Source: Roseiarcus sp043784465 (GTDB taxonomy: Bacteria > Pseudomonadota > Alphaproteobacteria > Rhizobiales > Beijerinckiaceae). From it: DNA of 6,799 nt. The stretch spans positions 1 through 6,799 of the forward strand of contig JAYVYJ010000317.1 of NCBI GenBank assembly GCA_043784465.1. Direction: 5' to 3'. The translations under genes were made by a program, and so were the position numbers. Of this stretch, positions 5,702 through 6,799 are shown piece by piece. Each line of letters opens with the position of its first letter. Within the stretch, counting starts at the first letter, position 1. The notes under the pieces were generated by a model. That model did no database searches and was not told the origin of the DNA. It saw only the letters and a list, made by a program, of their open reading frames with translations.

Positions 5702-5728
5702 GCGGGCGGGGACGCCCGCGCTCCCAAG
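5702..5728. repeat. GC-rich dispersed palindrome between xth and the acyl-CoA synthetase
   Basis: The sequence gcgggc at 5702-5707 pairs with gcccgc at 5714-5719 around ggggac, and it is followed by gctcccaag. On the minus strand this reads GGGAGCGCGGGCGTCCCCGC, a form recurring between genes in many GC-rich alphaproteobacteria, where it is often mistranslated as GSAGVPARL. It occupies the roughly 190-bp gap (5629-5817), in which I see no gene. It may act in transcript ending after xth, but no U-tract is present. Confidence 0.5.
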
Positions 5729-5817
5729 AGGCGGGCGGCGACCTCCCCGCACGCGCGCCGATCTAAGCATGGACGTATGACCACGCAAAGGATGGGACCG
5801 CTGGCAAGGCGCTCCCT

Positions 5818-6624
5818 TCAGATCGTCAGATCGAGCTTGACGGGCGCGTGGTCGGAGGGCCGCTCCCAGGCGCGCACGTCGCGAGCCACCTGCATCGACT
5901 TGACGCCTTTGGCCAGCGGGGGGCTCACCCATATGTGGTCGAGACGCCGACCCTTGTTGGCGGCGTTCCAATCGGGCGAGCGATAGCTCCACCATGTATA
6001 GAGCTTCTCCTCGTGCGGCACGAAATGCCGCAACGCGTCGTACCAGTCGCCGGACTTTTGCGCGCGCGTGAACTTTTCGACCTCGACCGGCGTGTGGCTC
6101 ACCACGTCCATAAGCGCCTTGTGGCTCCAGACGTCATGTTCCATCGGCGCGATGTTGAGGTCGCCGACGAGGATCGCCTTTTTCCCCGCCTTGGGCTCGC
6201 GCTGAAACCACGCGCCCATTTCATCGACGAAATCGAGTTTATGCGCGAATTTCGGATTGGCTTCGCGATCGGGAATGTCGCCCCCGGCGGGCACGTAGAG
6301 ATTGTGGATTTCCACCCCGCCCGCCTTGCCGTCGAGCGTCACCCCAACGTGGCGGCTGTCGCCCTTTTCGCAGAAATCGCGCCGGTCGGATTCGGCGAAG
6401 GGATGGCGCGAGACGATGGCGACGCCGTGATAGCCCTTCTGCCCGTTGAGCGCGATGTGCCCGTAGCCCAGGGCCTCGAACGCGGCGCGGGGAAAATTCG
6501 CGTCCGGGCACTTCGTCTCTTGCAAACACAGGACGTCGGGCGCGTGCGCCTTCAGGTAGCGTTCGACGAGTTCGATGCGAAGGCGCACCGAGTTGATGTT
6601 CCAGGTGACGACGGAGAATTTCAA
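5818..6624 (-). CDS. xth: Exodeoxyribonuclease III / AP endonuclease
   Basis: ExoIII cleaves the backbone 5' of abasic sites and trims 3' ends in base excision repair, using a divalent metal. The 268-residue product has the complete set of family catalytic motifs. N9 and N11 are in WNINSVR. The metal-binding glutamate E36 is in LQETKC. Y110 is in NLYVPAGGD. D155 and N157 are in VGDLNIAP. D229 is in GRRLDHIW, and the final pair D258-H259 is in PSDHAP. Length matches the E. coli enzyme (268). I chose TTG 6624 as start because family similarity begins at KFSVVTWNINS two residues later, and there is no ATG or GTG in frame until ATG 6741. That longer version would overlap the preceding gene's stop and add residues unlike the family. 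A clear ribosome binding site is not visible, so the exact start is less certain than the identity. Confidence 0.95.
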   Translation of the reverse strand: MKFSVVTWNINSVRLRIELVERYLKAHAPDVLCLQETKCPDANFPRAAFEALGYGHIALNGQKGYHGVAIVSRHPFAESDRRDFCEKGDSRHVGVTLDGKAGGVEIHNLYVPAGGDIPDREANPKFAHKLDFVDEMGAWFQREPKAGKKAILVGDLNIAPMEHDVWSHKALMDVVSHTPVEVEKFTRAQKSGDWYDALRHFVPHEEKLYTWWSYRSPDWNAANKGRRLDHIWVSPPLAKGVKSMQVARDVRAWERPSDHAPVKLDLTI

Positions 6625-6671
6625 GGGCGGGACTCGATGCGAGGAGACGCGCGATAGAACACGCCCCGCCC

Positions 6672-6690
6672 CGCGCGGCCAAGCCGCGCG
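6672..6690. terminator. GC-only hairpin between the right-edge gene and xth
   Basis: The sequence cgcgcggc at 6672-6679 pairs perfectly with gccgcgcg at 6683-6690 around a three-base loop. It lies about 20 bp after the stop of the right-edge gene on the minus strand and about 50 bp before the xth start. It is placed like a terminator or attenuating structure but lacks a U-run, so an intrinsic terminator is only a possibility. Confidence 0.3.
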
Positions 6691-6707
6691 CGGCTTCAGC
6701 CCACAGC

Positions 6708-6799
6708 TTACGCGAGCACATAGGTCAGCGCGTCCCACCACGCGGCGGAATCGAGCGCGGGCGCGGCGAAGTCGATGCGCGCCGTCTCGCCCCCCCGGC
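6708..6799 (-). CDS. C-terminal tail of an unrecognised protein, running off the window
   Basis: The minus-strand frame enters from the right edge and reads RGGETARIDFAAPALDS, then AAWWDALTYVLA, ending at a TAA at 6708-6710. The last codons have the GC-rich third positions of the other genes here. A stop 83 bp before xth fits a separate gene upstream on the same strand. About 30 residues are too few to name a family: the acidic-aromatic end (WWDALTYVLA) gives no signature I recognise. The existence of a coding tail is likely but not certain. Confidence 0.5.
   Translation of the reverse strand, partial: RGGETARIDFAAPALDSAAWWDALTYVLA

Noticed and set aside
5629..5784. N-terminal extension of the acyl-CoA synthetase to ATG 5784
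   Set aside because: It runs through the dispersed palindrome, has no family similarity, and lacks a ribosome binding site, whereas GTG 5628 has a strong one.
5848..6657. Plus-strand open frame of 269 codons over xth
   Set aside because: It is antisense to a complete exodeoxyribonuclease III and has no motif of its own.
1..6799. CRISPR array, complete insertion sequence or defence-type gene cluster
   Set aside because: There are no regularly spaced direct repeats, no transposase with flanking inverted repeats, and no nuclease or toxin set beyond the housekeeping ExoIII.

Overview
The window is GC-rich, densely coding DNA. All recognisable genes except one short fragment lie on the minus strand. 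The gene set and protein flavour suggest an alphaproteobacterium, most likely of the Hyphomicrobiales (Rhizobiales) type: a complete minC-minD-minE operon, an ExoIII of the NINS/SDH type, a PheT start reading MKLTLSWLKDHLD, and GC-rich dispersed palindromes. A CtrA-like site ahead of minC fits this. Genus cannot be fixed from sequence alone.

Left edge (1-900). Bases 3-59 on the plus strand read as the C-terminal region of a 2-oxoacid dehydrogenase E2 acyltransferase. At about base 60 this stops abruptly and the sequence becomes the 5' part of pheT on the opposite strand, also cut at that point. Two housekeeping genes broken head-to-head at one base pair mean either a rearrangement breakpoint or, more likely, a chimeric join at a sequence end.

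Middle left (895-1956). About 1 kb has no intact gene, and pheS, the usual neighbour of pheT, is absent. It holds a UUCG-type hairpin, a small frame-broken antitoxin-like remnant on the plus strand, a start-less open frame with one hydrophobic segment on the minus strand, a 10-bp inverted repeat, and a dispersed palindromic element just after minE. It looks like an eroded accessory patch.

Centre (1957-3832). minC, minD and minE form a tight operon (17-bp gap, then a 4-bp ATGA overlap) for division-site placement. MinD recruits MinC to the membrane, MinC blocks FtsZ assembly, and MinE drives MinD turnover. The short region upstream of minC carries a CtrA-like TTAA-N7-TTAA site with one mismatch and a perfect 14-bp palindrome.

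Right (3940-6799). There is a complete AMP-forming acyl-CoA synthetase with a GTG start behind a strong ribosome binding site, then a repeat-bearing gap, exodeoxyribonuclease III (xth) with a probable TTG start, and finally the C-terminal tail of an unrecognised protein running off the window. I saw no CRISPR array, tRNA, rRNA, complete insertion sequence or novel multi-gene system. The main anomalies are the junction at base 60, the eroded patch, and the operator-like sites ahead of minC.
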